In this document: one piece after another, positions 23,599 through 32,346 of the stretch | How positions within the stretch are numbered: position 1 is the first letter of the stretch | Layout: each line of letters opens with the position of its first letter | From: JACKOD01 sp041591635 | Lineage (GTDB): Bacteria; Pseudomonadota; Gammaproteobacteria; Pseudomonadales; Oleiphilaceae | Direction: 5' to 3' | NCBI GenBank assembly: GCA_041591635.1 | Contig: JBFHRO010000007.1 | Span: 1-32,521, forward strand | Length of the DNA: 32,521 nt | Notes under the pieces: model-generated | The model's database searches: none | Told to the model about the DNA's origin: nothing | The model's input: only the letters and a program-made list of their open reading frames with translations | Made by a program: the position numbers and the translations under genes

Positions 23599-25665
23599 AT
23601 GACAGATCCCCAGGCAATCTTTAAAAAATTCAATGACAGGCGCGCCGATAATTTGGCGTTCTTCGAAAAGAGCTTCAAGCCTATCTATGACTATTTCAAA
23701 GACTACAAACTCAAAGAGTCGAAGTTGAATATTCTGACCGAGACCGAAGAGGTGGATCTCTGGCGCGATGGGCGCTCGGTGTACAACGGTCAGGCGAAAA
23801 AACAGGCCGCTGATGAAGTGCGGGATTTCAAGGCCGCCTATTCTCACGGCGATACCCTGACCTCCTTTATTCCACCCTTTGCCGGTGACTATCGCAATCC
23901 TCGCTTTATGGCGCGTGCCGTAGATAAGGCCATTCGCAAGTCCCCCCTGACACGGGAAAGCTATCGCGGTTACAAAATGCCGGATTTCTATCCCTGTGTC
24001 GTTTTTATGGGGTGCGGGCTGGGATATCAGATAGAGATGCTGCTGGAGGATACCTACGTTAACTCGGTCTACATACTCGAGCCTGATCTGGATAACTTTG
24101 CCGCCAGTCTTTATGCCGTTGACTGGCGTAAAATCTGCGAGGGGCGGGAAACCCAGTTTGGCGCTTCGGTACATTTTCTGGTCGGCAAGCCCAATGATCC
24201 CGAGAACGAAGACTATGTGCTCTGGGGCGTGCTCTGGAACGCCCTGATCAAGAATTGCCCCGCATTTCCCATCATGACGCTGTTTTTCAATCACCAGCGT
24301 AACGACAGGTACGACCAGATCTCTGACAAGATCAACGATGACCTGCTGGTGTTCATGATGTCCTGGGGTAACTACGATGATGAACTCAATCAGCTGAACC
24401 AGGCCATTCATAACCTGATGGGTGGAATGCGGGTGATTCCGCCCCCTAACGGCAAAAACCTCGATGTGCCTATTGTGATTGTCGGATCCGGGCCGTCACT
24501 CGATGCCCGCATGGATTCCATCAAACAGGTGAGGGACCGGATCTTTCTGATTTCCTGCGGCTCGTCGCTGCGGCCTTTATATGCCAACGGCATCAAGCCC
24601 GATATTCATGTCGAGCTTGAATGTGATTACTTGATGACGGATTACCTCAAGCAGCTCAACGATCCCGAGTACATCAAGTCGCTGCGCATTGTTGGGCCTT
24701 CGCACCTCAATCCGGTTTTGTTTCGTGCCTTTGGTCAAAGGCGCTGCTATTTCAAAAAGGAAAGCGGCATTTCGTCACTTTTTGGACGCCCGGAAGACAC
24801 GGTGGTCGACGGTACGCCCACCTGTACCAACCTGGCGCTGGCACTGGCCTGCCATTACCGCTTTCACAATATTTACCTTTTTGGGATGGATTTCGGCTTT
24901 CATCAAATTGAAAAACACCACTCCAAAGATTCGGCCTACTACGAAGAAGGGGTGCTCGATGCGATTCTCGACGATGTGCTCTCGATCAAAAAAGGCGATA
25001 CCTTTTATACCGAAGGCGTCAATGGCGAGAAACTGCTCACCACCCCCGCGTTTTTTACCGCCAAGCGCAAGGCCGAGCATCTGGTGCGGCATATTGGCGA
25101 CGCGGGCGTAACGGTTCACAACTGCTCCGATGGTTCGCGTATTGATCGTGCGCAATGGATGAGCGATGCCGATTTCTTGCAATCCGTCAGTGCCTTTGCA
25201 CCCGGCAAGGCCGACAAGTTTCTTGCCTATCTCTTTGGCAACAACTGTCGCACCATTACGCAGGCAGAAATGGATAGAGCCATCGACCTGATGGTTCACA
25301 CCATGGATGAGTTCGTCAACGACATGAAAAAACTGCTCGATCCGCCCATTACCACCATGCGTGAAATGACGCAGCGCTGCTTTCGGTTGAACTGGTACCT
25401 TGAAGATATTGTGCAACCGCGGGTGCTGGAGTTTTATTTTCTTTCCCGGGGTGCGGTGCGGCACTTTCTTTATGTTGGCTTTTCGCATTCGCTGGGCTTG
25501 CGTGATGAAGATGAGCAAAAAGCCTACATGGACGTGTGGCGGCTGGAGTTTATCCAGTTCCTGGACGAGATAGGGGTGCATTTCCGCCGTATTGTGACCA
25601 AGAAGTTCGACATCAATACCGACCCCTGGGTCACCAAATCCATTATGCATGACGAGGATGCCTGA
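23599..25665 (+). CDS. Motility accessory factor (Maf/DUF115, MptE-like) flagellin glycosyltransferase
   Basis: A 688 aa cytosolic protein of the motility-associated factor family, which transfers CMP-activated pseudaminic or legionaminic acid to Ser/Thr of flagellin before export. The N-terminal half contains VVFMGCGLGYQIEMLLE. The central MptE-like (DUF115) domain is clear: VIVGSGPSLDARMDSIKQVR, FLISCGSSLRPLYANGIKPDIHVELECD, TCTNLALALACHYRFHNIYLFGMDFGF. A helical C-terminus follows. GGAGG lies upstream of the ATG at 23599. It sits between two flagellin genes, a strong hint to its acceptor. It is unrelated to the septum-associated nucleotide pyrophosphatase also called Maf. Confidence 0.9.
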   Translation: MTDPQAIFKKFNDRRADNLAFFEKSFKPIYDYFKDYKLKESKLNILTETEEVDLWRDGRSVYNGQAKKQAADEVRDFKAAYSHGDTLTSFIPPFAGDYRNPRFMARAVDKAIRKSPLTRESYRGYKMPDFYPCVVFMGCGLGYQIEMLLEDTYVNSVYILEPDLDNFAASLYAVDWRKICEGRETQFGASVHFLVGKPNDPENEDYVLWGVLWNALIKNCPAFPIMTLFFNHQRNDRYDQISDKINDDLLVFMMSWGNYDDELNQLNQAIHNLMGGMRVIPPPNGKNLDVPIVIVGSGPSLDARMDSIKQVRDRIFLISCGSSLRPLYANGIKPDIHVELECDYLMTDYLKQLNDPEYIKSLRIVGPSHLNPVLFRAFGQRRCYFKKESGISSLFGRPEDTVVDGTPTCTNLALALACHYRFHNIYLFGMDFGFHQIEKHHSKDSAYYEEGVLDAILDDVLSIKKGDTFYTEGVNGEKLLTTPAFFTAKRKAEHLVRHIGDAGVTVHNCSDGSRIDRAQWMSDADFLQSVSAFAPGKADKFLAYLFGNNCRTITQAEMDRAIDLMVHTMDEFVNDMKKLLDPPITTMREMTQRCFRLNWYLEDIVQPRVLEFYFLSRGAVRHFLYVGFSHSLGLRDEDEQKAYMDVWRLEFIQFLDEIGVHFRRIVTKKFDINTDPWVTKSIMHDEDA

Positions 25666-25683
25666 CGGGTTCGGGCTCGGTAG

Positions 25684-25710
25684 CCCCCTAAAAACCGGTT
25701 TTTTATGGGG
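25684..25710 (+). terminator. Possible weak terminator after the maf-type gene
   Basis: CCCC-T-AAAAA, loop CCGG, TTTTT-TAT-GGGG: an imperfect hairpin with an asymmetric internal loop about 20 bases past the stop. No T-tract follows the outer stem. Low confidence. Confidence 0.3.
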
Positions 25711-25744
25711 TTACACAAATTTACAAAATGGTCCAAAAAAGTTC

Positions 25745-25771
25745 TCAAGTAATTTTCTTGCGTGACGCTAA
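25745..25771 (+). promoter_or_regulatory. Predicted sigma-28 (FliA) promoter of the plus-strand flagellin gene
   Basis: TCAAGTAA, 11 bases, GACGCTAA. Matches TAAAGTTT-N11-GCCGATAA at 5 of 8 and 6 of 8 positions with exact spacing, and shares TCAAG with the fliD and fliS candidates. The leader to the ATG at 25880 would be ~100 bases. Confidence 0.75.
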
Positions 25772-25879
25772 CTAGAGTAACAGGTGAGCGAGAGATGTTT
25801 ACTCAAGCAGTAAGCCACTTCGCGGAGCCTTTACTAAACCCTGCATCGCAGAGCGTAGAAGGTTTACTGGAGAACTATC

Positions 25880-28021
25880 ATGCCTCAAATAATTAATACC
25901 AACGTTGCGTCGCTGACCGCTCAACGTAATTTGAACACCGCCCAGCGCACCAATGATAGTGCGTTGCAGCGCCTCTCTTCAGGCCTGCGCATCAACAGTG
26001 CCAAAGACGACGCTGCAGGGCTGGCAATTTCCACTCGTTTCGATTCCCAGATTCGCGGTACTGGCCAGGCCATCCGGAACTCGGGAGACGCCATCTCGCT
26101 GGCGCAAACCGCTGAAGGCGCGCTGAACTCCATGACCAGCAGCTTGCAGCGCGTTCGTGAACTGGCCTTGCAATCTGCCAACGATACCAACACCGGCCTT
26201 GACCGTCAGGCACTGCAGGAAGAGGTGGATCAGCTGGTTGCCGAAATCGACAATATTTCAAAAACCACCAACTTCAACGGCAAGAAACTGCTGGATGGCT
26301 CTTTCAGCAACGCTGTGTTCCAGACCGGCGCTAACGCTGGCGACACCATTAAAGTAGGTATTGCCAAACTGGCCACCGATTCTCTGGGTACTGCAGCCGG
26401 TGCCGGTATCTCGGCGGTAACTGGCAGTACCAACGCCAACGGCGCCCTGGTAGGAACCAGTACTGCCGGTCAGGCCATGGTATCAGGTGACCTGGTTATC
26501 AACGGCATTGCCATCGGTGGTTCTGTGGGTACCGCCGATACGGCATCCACCCACCAGGCTGCTTCCAGTGCCATTGCCAAGGCGGCGGCAATCAACTCGG
26601 TGTCCGATCAAACCGGCGTGGTGGCTACCGTGGATGGTACAACAGTAGCGGGTACCTCCACCGGCGGTACCGTTGCCAACGTGACCAACGCCACCATTGC
26701 CATCAACAACGTCAACATTGAACTGGGTAACTCAACCACACTGACGGTAGAACAGAATTTGCAGGCCACCGCCGATGCGATCAACGCCAAGTCGGCACAA
26801 ACCGGCGTGGTAGCCACTTTTGGTGGCGATGCCCAGCAAGGGGTAACCTTGACGGCAGCCGATGGTCGTAACATTGCTATTGCCGGTACCGCGATCGGTA
26901 TTACTGCCAAGTTTGGTCTGGCCAGCAATACGGCGGTTTCTTCCACCACTCAGGCGGGTGTTGTTTCCAACTCGACCCAAGATGTGTTCATGGGGTCCTT
27001 CAACCTGTCGAGCAATGACGGTTCCGACATCAAGCTGACCAGCAACACCGGCAAGATTGATCGCGCCGGGTTTGAGGTAGGAACCTTCAGTGGTGTGAAT
27101 TCCGGCGTCACCAGCAATGGCGGCACTATGGGCAGTACAGCCAATGCGGCCTTGGCCACCGGTGATCTGGTGATCAACGGAGTAGCAGTCGGCGGCAGCG
27201 TGAGCACCGATGACACGGCGTCAAGCGCCAGCAAATCGGGTAGTGCCATCGCCAAGGCGGCCGCCATTAACCGGGTATCGGCACAAACCGGTGTGACGGC
27301 AGTGGTCAATGAAAACCGCGTCAACTCGATAGACGATATTTCCACCACCACAGGCGGAAGTGCAACCATCAACGGTGTGACCATTACGACATCGTATGCC
27401 ACCGGTGACGCGGTCGACGTGAAGTTGAAGAATATTGTCGATGCCATCAACCAGAAGTCAGGTCAGACCGGGGTGACGGCAGAAGCACTGGATGCGGATT
27501 CCTTCACGCTGGTGGCCAAAGACGGACGCAATATTACCCTGACCAGTGGCTCGGCTTTCGGTGCCGTGGCGGATGCAAACGACAACTCGACTTATGTTGG
27601 CTCTGTCAGTTTGCAGTCGGCAGGCAAGATCGATATCTCCACCAACACCAACCTGATTGCCCAGTCTGGCTTCAAGGTGGGCAGTTATGGTAGTTCCCAG
27701 TCGGGAACCTTGCTCAAGGATATCGATGTTACCACCGTGGATGGGGCAACCAAGGCCATTACCGCGATCGACAACGCTATCAAGACGATCTCGACCAAGG
27801 TGGGTGAGCTTGGTGCGGTACAGAACCGCTTCCAGAACACCATCAGCAACCTTGAGGTGAGTAACGAGAACCTCAGTGCTGCCAACAGCCGGATCAGGGA
27901 TGCCGACTTCGCCCAGGAAACCGCGAACCTGTCGAAATCCCAGGTGTTGCAGCAAGCGGGTGTGTCGATCTTGTCACAGGCCAACGCAAGGCCGCAGCAA
28001 GTACTGTCGCTGCTTGGATAA
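25880..28021 (+). CDS. fliC: Flagellin (large, with duplicated internal modules)
   Basis: Second filament subunit, 713 aa. The N-terminal part, MPQIINTNVASLTAQRNLNTAQ, RLSSGLRINSAKDDAAGLAIS and LQRVRELALQSAN, and the C-terminal NRFQNTISNLEVSNENLSAANSRIRDADFAQETANLSKSQVLQQAGVSIL, are classic D0/D1. The central ~420 residues contain two related modules beginning DLVINGIAIGGSVGT and DLVINGVAVGGSVST, each continuing with SAIAKAAAIN and ending with [AK]DGRNI. These resemble Flagellin_IN-type inserts. It is closely related to the minus-strand flagellin but not identical; glycine, serine and threonine are abundant. TGGAG precedes the ATG. A FliA-type promoter is upstream and a terminator follows. 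Confidence 0.95.
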   Translation: MPQIINTNVASLTAQRNLNTAQRTNDSALQRLSSGLRINSAKDDAAGLAISTRFDSQIRGTGQAIRNSGDAISLAQTAEGALNSMTSSLQRVRELALQSANDTNTGLDRQALQEEVDQLVAEIDNISKTTNFNGKKLLDGSFSNAVFQTGANAGDTIKVGIAKLATDSLGTAAGAGISAVTGSTNANGALVGTSTAGQAMVSGDLVINGIAIGGSVGTADTASTHQAASSAIAKAAAINSVSDQTGVVATVDGTTVAGTSTGGTVANVTNATIAINNVNIELGNSTTLTVEQNLQATADAINAKSAQTGVVATFGGDAQQGVTLTAADGRNIAIAGTAIGITAKFGLASNTAVSSTTQAGVVSNSTQDVFMGSFNLSSNDGSDIKLTSNTGKIDRAGFEVGTFSGVNSGVTSNGGTMGSTANAALATGDLVINGVAVGGSVSTDDTASSASKSGSAIAKAAAINRVSAQTGVTAVVNENRVNSIDDISTTTGGSATINGVTITTSYATGDAVDVKLKNIVDAINQKSGQTGVTAEALDADSFTLVAKDGRNITLTSGSAFGAVADANDNSTYVGSVSLQSAGKIDISTNTNLIAQSGFKVGSYGSSQSGTLLKDIDVTTVDGATKAITAIDNAIKTISTKVGELGAVQNRFQNTISNLEVSNENLSAANSRIRDADFAQETANLSKSQVLQQAGVSILSQANARPQQVLSLLG

Positions 28022-28046
28022 GGTGAGCTGAGCGAGTGAATCGAGG

Positions 28047-28076
28047 CCGGCATCGGGTTACACTGATGTCGGTTTT
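28047..28076 (+). terminator. Intrinsic terminator after the plus-strand flagellin gene
   Basis: CCGGCATC (28047-28054) pairs with GATGTCGG (28065-28072) with one G-U pair and a 10-base loop, followed by TTTT. The short T run suggests partial read-through, which would explain how flaG, starting 30 bases later with no visible promoter, is expressed. Confidence 0.75.
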
Positions 28077-28106
28077 CGAGTTGGCTCAATCGGCACGAGG
28101 TGAACT

Positions 28107-28556
28107 ATGAATGACGTCAAATTGGGAAATATCGAACTGGCCAGGATGGCCAGGCAGCCTGCGTCGGCACCTCAGGCCAAGTCGAATCAGGTAGCGGCTT
28201 ACGCGGAAGTCAAACAAGCCGCGGGTCCACTTGAGCCCCAGAAGGCTTCAGCGTCGAAATCGGCGCGTGAGGCTGACGAGGTAAAAGAGGCCCAGGCAGC
28301 TAAATCTCCTCCGATATCCGAAAAGGAGCAGGAAGAAGAGGTGAAAGAAGCGGTAACCAAGTTGAATGACTATGTGCAGTCTATTCAGCGGGACTTGCAG
28401 TTTTCGCTGGACAGGGACTCTGGACGTACGGTGGTAACGGTCACAGATCGTAATACCAAGGAGGTTGTTCGACAAATACCTGATGAGTTGGCGCTGAAGC
28501 TGGCGCGTAACTTGCAGCAAGATGAACCACTGAGTTTATTCAATGTAAAAGTGTAA
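28107..28556 (+). CDS. flaG: FlaG family protein
   Basis: A 149 aa protein whose last ~85 residues are the FlaG domain: EAVTKLNDYVQSIQRDLQFSLDRDSGRTVVTVTDRNTKEVVRQIPDEL, ending in a helix (KLARNLQQ). The first ~65 residues are low-complexity, Ala/Lys/Glu-rich and probably unstructured. FlaG is associated with control of flagellar filament length and commonly lies between flagellin and fliD genes, as here. GAGGTG precedes the ATG. It begins just after the flagellin terminator, and its own terminator overlaps the promoter of fliD. Confidence 0.9.
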   Translation: MNDVKLGNIELARMARQPASAPQAKSNQVAAYAEVKQAAGPLEPQKASASKSAREADEVKEAQAAKSPPISEKEQEEEVKEAVTKLNDYVQSIQRDLQFSLDRDSGRTVVTVTDRNTKEVVRQIPDELALKLARNLQQDEPLSLFNVKV

Positions 28557-28582
28557 AAGCGGCAAAAAGTTACATTATTTTA

Positions 28583-28613
28583 CAGGGCGGGGCTCAAGTC
28601 TCGCCCTGTTTTT
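28583..28613 (+). terminator. Intrinsic terminator after flaG
   Basis: CAGGGCG (28583-28589) pairs with CGCCCTG (28602-28608), and three further weaker pairs extend it inward; TTTTT follows. It ends flaG transcription 57 bases past the stop. Its loop and descending arm overlap the -35 region of the predicted fliD promoter. Confidence 0.85.
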
Positions 28614-28621
28614 GCCGATAC
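28594..28621 (+). promoter_or_regulatory. Predicted sigma-28 (FliA) promoter of fliD, overlapping the flaG terminator
   Basis: TCAAG at 28594, then GCCGATAC at 28614-28621 (7 of 8 to the -10 consensus). The spacing from TCAA to the -10 box is 16 bases, one longer than in the plus-strand flagellin and fliS promoters. The fliD start is ~80 bases downstream. Confidence 0.6.
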
Positions 28622-28700
28622 AGTCTGTAAGCAGGCCTGTTGCCTTTGGGCGATCGGTTTGCTTGTTGATTGTATGCACGCAACGCAGGTGGTTATCGTC

Positions 28701-30671
28701 ATGGCTAATATCTCGTCTGTTGGTATCAGTTCCGGAGTACTTACCAGCGATCTTATCGAAAAACTGTCAAGTGCCGAACGCGGGCCGACCGAGCTGCGCC
28801 TTGATCGCAAGGAAGAGTCGGTGCAGGCCAAGCTGTCTGCGCTGGGTAAAATCCGCTCCGCTTTGACCGACTTGCGCTTGCCTTCCCGTTCGCTGGCCAA
28901 TCCCGACGCCTTGCGTTCCCTGACCGCCACCTCCACCAGTTCTGCCATGAGTGCCACTGTGGGTTCCGGTGCAGCCTCGGGCTCTTACACTATGGACATT
29001 ACCGAACTGGCGCAGGCCCATGCTGTAAAAACCACCGGCTTTGCTGATAAAAACGTCACCGCCATAGGTACAGGTACGCTGACCTTCAATGTGGGTGGCA
29101 AAACCACCAATGTCGCCATCGACAGCAGCAACAATACCCTGGAAGGCATCGCCAAGGCGGTCAACGCCTCCTCCAATTCCGGGGTGAACGCCAGTGTTAT
29201 CAATACAGGCACCGAGTTCGTGCTGGTATTTGCGGCCAAGGAAACCGGTACCGCCAATGCCGTGAATGTCACGGTGGCCGATTCTGATACCACCCATACC
29301 GATACTTCAGGCCTGTCGCGCCTGGCTTCAAACAACCTTACCCTGTCCTCTGCGGCTAAAGATGCGCAGTTTACGGTCAACGGGGTGTCTATTACCCGTT
29401 CAAAAAACTCTGTGAATGATGTGATTGAGGGGTTGACCCTGAATCTGGCCTCCAAGACCAGCGGTTCGCCTTTTACCCTGACGGTAGCCAACGATGAAAC
29501 CGCGATTGTCGGGCGGGTGACCGAGTTTATTGACAAGTTCAACGCCTTTAAAACGCTCGTGAACGAAATGACCGCCTTTAACTCGAGCGATCCGTCCAAG
29601 TCGGGCATTTTTCTGGGCGATGCGAATCTGCGCAACATCAACGCTCAAATACGGGGTATTTTAGGGCAGATGGTGTCGGGGTTGTCGGGTGCGAATGTGC
29701 GCAGCCTTTCCGAGGTAGGCATTTCCACCAACAAAGATACCGGCCTGCTGACGCTGGATGAAACGGTATTCAAAGCCAAGCTCGCTGCTCACACCGACGA
29801 TGTAGTAGGGGTGTTCGCCGACCAGGGGCGAACCACCGATGCCCAGGTGAAGTTCAACAGTGCCACAGCCAATACCAAACCTGGCACTTACGCCATTGAG
29901 GTAACCCAGGCAGCGACCAATGGCAAACTCGTGGGCACCGTGGATCTGAGTGCCGGAGTGACCATTGATGACGACAACAATGATTTCAAAATCAAGGTCG
30001 ATGGCACCGAGAGCGGCCTGATAACTCTTACCAACGCGACCTACAATCAGGCCGACTTTCTGGTGCAGCTACAAACCAAGCTCGATGCCGATGCGGCCCT
30101 GAAAACAGCGGGCAAGTCGGTAACGGCATCTTACGACGGCTCGGGCAATCTGCAATTCACTTCGACGAGTTATGGCACAGCATCAAAGGTCGAGTTGACT
30201 CAGGTCGACACCAATAGCCTGACTCAGCTTGGGTTGGGGGTGGGTGTCGGAGTAGACGGGGTAAACATTGCCGGAACCATTAATGGTGTGGCGGCCGTAG
30301 GTACGGCACAGACGCTGCGTCTGGATGCCGACAATGCGGCTAAAGGCATATCCCTTAAAATCGAAGGGTCGGCCACTGGCAGTCGCGGAACTGTCACCTA
30401 TATTGAGGGGGTGGCAGAACAGTTGGTTGATCAGTTAAACGGTTTCTTGAGCTTCGACGGCAACCTCACCAACAAGGAAACCACCTTCAACAAGGAACTG
30501 GAGTCCATCACCAAGGATCGGGAAAAGCTCGAAGCTCGCATTACGGCCTTGCAATCCCGGTTAACGGCACAATTTACCGCCGCTGATATACTGGTCGGCA
30601 AGCTGAAAAGTACGGGGGATTTTCTTACCAATCAGTTCAGTGCGATGCTGGGAACCAATAAAAAGGATTAA
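28701..30671 (+). CDS. fliD: Flagellar cap protein FliD (HAP2)
   Basis: The cap at the filament tip that folds and inserts exported flagellin. 656 aa, longer than the ~470 aa of Escherichia coli. The N-terminal FliD_N domain is visible (SSVGISSGVLTSDLIEKLSSAERGPTELRLDRKEESVQAKLSALGKIRSAL), as is the C-terminal FliD_C domain with a coiled-coil end (ESITKDREKLEARITALQSRL, QFTAADILVGKLKSTGDFL). The middle holds an extra insert with flagellin-type segments (AVGTAQTLRLDADNAAKGISLKIEG). The ATG at 28701 has AGGTGG ahead of it, so the 14-residue upstream extension is rejected. No cysteine is seen. Confidence 0.94.
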   Translation: MANISSVGISSGVLTSDLIEKLSSAERGPTELRLDRKEESVQAKLSALGKIRSALTDLRLPSRSLANPDALRSLTATSTSSAMSATVGSGAASGSYTMDITELAQAHAVKTTGFADKNVTAIGTGTLTFNVGGKTTNVAIDSSNNTLEGIAKAVNASSNSGVNASVINTGTEFVLVFAAKETGTANAVNVTVADSDTTHTDTSGLSRLASNNLTLSSAAKDAQFTVNGVSITRSKNSVNDVIEGLTLNLASKTSGSPFTLTVANDETAIVGRVTEFIDKFNAFKTLVNEMTAFNSSDPSKSGIFLGDANLRNINAQIRGILGQMVSGLSGANVRSLSEVGISTNKDTGLLTLDETVFKAKLAAHTDDVVGVFADQGRTTDAQVKFNSATANTKPGTYAIEVTQAATNGKLVGTVDLSAGVTIDDDNNDFKIKVDGTESGLITLTNATYNQADFLVQLQTKLDADAALKTAGKSVTASYDGSGNLQFTSTSYGTASKVELTQVDTNSLTQLGLGVGVGVDGVNIAGTINGVAAVGTAQTLRLDADNAAKGISLKIEGSATGSRGTVTYIEGVAEQLVDQLNGFLSFDGNLTNKETTFNKELESITKDREKLEARITALQSRLTAQFTAADILVGKLKSTGDFLTNQFSAMLGTNKKD

Positions 30672-30679
30672 GAAAAGAC

Positions 30680-30706
30680 TCAAGTTTTGTGTGCGCATGT
30701 CGATAA
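30680..30706 (+). promoter_or_regulatory. Sigma-28 (FliA) promoter of fliS
   Basis: TCAAGTTT, 11 bases, GTCGATAA: 7 of 8 in both boxes of TAAAGTTT-N11-GCCGATAA, with exact spacing. This is the best FliA match in the window. It lies 8 bases past the fliD stop, 54 bases before the fliS ATG, so fliS can be transcribed separately from fliD. Confidence 0.85.
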
Positions 30707-30760
30707 CCTAGGTAATCTGGCTATTAACAAAAAGCACTCGACAATGGTTACAGGTGAATT

Positions 30761-31156
30761 ATGAATGCATTACATCAGTATCAGGCCGTAAATACGCAGA
30801 CCAGTGTCATTGATGTGGATCGCCATCGCCTCATTCAACTGCTTTATGATGGAGCCCTTGAGCGGATCAACATGGCCAAAGCGAGAATGTCGGTCAAGGA
30901 TTACGAGGGCAAGAATCGTCTGATCAACAAGACCATCGAAATTGTGGGTGGCCTGAGATCCTTCCTCGATATGGAAAAAGGGCAGGAGCTGGCCGCCAAT
31001 CTCGCCGCCCTGTACGAATATATGGAGTTTCGTCTGTTTGAGGCCAATGTTCGCAATGATGTGGCCATTCTCGACGAAGTAGCCAGCCATCTGAGAAAAA
31101 TCAAAGAAGGATGGGACGGAATTCGGTCTGAAGTTCTTGAAAAAGGACTTGTCTAG
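30761..31156 (+). CDS. fliS: Flagellar export chaperone FliS
   Basis: Cytosolic chaperone that binds the C-terminal helix of flagellin and prevents premature polymerisation. 131 aa, the usual length. The four-helix bundle signatures are present: YQAVNTQTSVIDVDRHRLIQLLYDGALERI at residues 6-35, then NRLINKTIEIVGGLRSFLDMEKGQELAANLAALYEYM and RNDVAILDEVASHLRKIKEGWDGI. CAGGTGA precedes the ATG. A strong terminator follows. In Pseudomonas and Vibrio fleQ/flrA is often next; here the flagellar block ends. Confidence 0.95.
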   Translation: MNALHQYQAVNTQTSVIDVDRHRLIQLLYDGALERINMAKARMSVKDYEGKNRLINKTIEIVGGLRSFLDMEKGQELAANLAALYEYMEFRLFEANVRNDVAILDEVASHLRKIKEGWDGIRSEVLEKGLV

Positions 31157-31214
31157 ACTGGATCTTGACTGCCGGTCGTAACAAGCTCCCGGTGGTCACT
31201 GAATGCACATGGTT

Positions 31215-31240
31215 AGGGGCAAATTATTGCCCCTTTTTTT
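31215..31240 (+). terminator. Intrinsic terminator after fliS
   Basis: AGGGGCAA (31215-31222), loop ATTA, TTGCCCCT (31227-31234): a perfect 8 bp stem with TTTTTTT running on to 31240. It marks the end of the flagellar block and separates it from the convergent deacetylase gene. Confidence 0.92.
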
Positions 31241-31264
31241 GTGCCCGGCGTACTGGCCAACAGA

Positions 31265-32188
31265 TCAGCTGCCGGCCAGCGTCTGCACGTGCGCCTCAAC
31301 ACTGACTGCCAGGGCCTTGAGGTTATAGCCCCCTTCAAGCACGGATACCACCCTGTTGCGGGCGTAGGTTCGGGCCACGTCCATGATCATTCGGGTCACC
31401 CAGCGATAATCGTCTTCGACCAGTTCCAACTCTCCCAGCGGATCATCCTTGTGGGCATCAAAACCCGCTGAAATCAGAATCAGTTGCGGCCGATGGTTCT
31501 GCAAGCGATTAAGCCAGTCGGCCTCCACGTTGGCACGGAAATGAATGCTTTTGGCGCCGGCGGCCAGCGGGGTATTCACGATGTTGTCGGCGTAGGACTG
31601 GTGGTGGGTATAGGGGTAAAACGGGTGTTGAAAGCTGGAACACACCAGTACCCGGGAATCGTTCTCGAAGATGTCTACCGTGCCATTGCCTTGATGCACA
31701 TCGAAATCAATGATGGCCACCCGTTCCAGGCCGTGGAATTCCAGCGCATGCTTGGCGGCAATGGCCACGTTGTTGTAAAAGCAAAATCCCATGGTTTTGT
31801 TGCGTTCGGCGTGATGCCCCGGGGGGCGTGTAGCGCAAAACGCATTCGGATTTTGTCCGCTCATCACCAGATTGACGGCTTGCACCGCTGAGCCGGCCGC
31901 CAGCTTTACCGCGCGCATGGTGTCTTTCATCATCAGGGTGTCGCCGTCGCACATAATGCGGCCCTTTTCGGGCTGCATCAGATCAAGCTGACGCACGTAA
32001 GACGCGGGATGGACGCGTGTCACTTGCTCGGGCTCCACCATTTCGGCGCGGATAAATTCGAGATCCTGGATCAAGCGGGTATCTTGTAGCTGGTTCAAGA
32101 TCGCGCCCAGCCGCGCCGGGTTTTCCGGATGACCTGATCCCATATCGTGATGGGTGCAGTCATCGTGACTGATAAAGGCCGTTTTCAT
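31265..32188 (-). CDS. Histone deacetylase family protein (class II-like, acetylpolyamine or protein deacetylase)
   Basis: A 307 aa zinc hydrolase that removes acetyl groups from lysine or polyamines. The catalytic pair is H125-H126 in RPPGHHAE. Zinc ligands include D163 and H165 in DFDVHQGNGT and an aspartate in AGFDAHKDDPLG, and the catalytic tyrosine is Y288 in LEGGYNL. The N-terminal HDDCTHHDMGSGHPENPARL is the family's substrate loop. The length is normal for bacterial class II HDAC-like enzymes. It is divergent from a gene for a CoA-ligase-type protein acetyltransferase, which suggests a protein acetylation/deacetylation pair. Confidence 0.9.
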   Translation of the reverse strand: MKTAFISHDDCTHHDMGSGHPENPARLGAILNQLQDTRLIQDLEFIRAEMVEPEQVTRVHPASYVRQLDLMQPEKGRIMCDGDTLMMKDTMRAVKLAAGSAVQAVNLVMSGQNPNAFCATRPPGHHAERNKTMGFCFYNNVAIAAKHALEFHGLERVAIIDFDVHQGNGTVDIFENDSRVLVCSSFQHPFYPYTHHQSYADNIVNTPLAAGAKSIHFRANVEADWLNRLQNHRPQLILISAGFDAHKDDPLGELELVEDDYRWVTRMIMDVARTYARNRVVSVLEGGYNLKALAVSVEAHVQTLAGS

Positions 32189-32346
32189 GGTGTTTTAGTA
32201 TTTCCTTGAAAGTTTTTATTCGATTCGCCCTGCGCGCAAGGCACAGCCGTACAAAGAAGTGTACTACTATCATTTGGGCATAGAAATGAGTCTGACGGCC
32301 GGTTGCCGCTTCAGTGAGCAATGGTTTTCTTTGTTACGCACCCCCT

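Noticed and set aside
23644..23651. Exact FliA -10 octamer GCCGATAA inside the maf-type gene
   Set aside because: The partner -35 sequence 11 bases upstream is poor and the site is within coding sequence, so it is probably chance.
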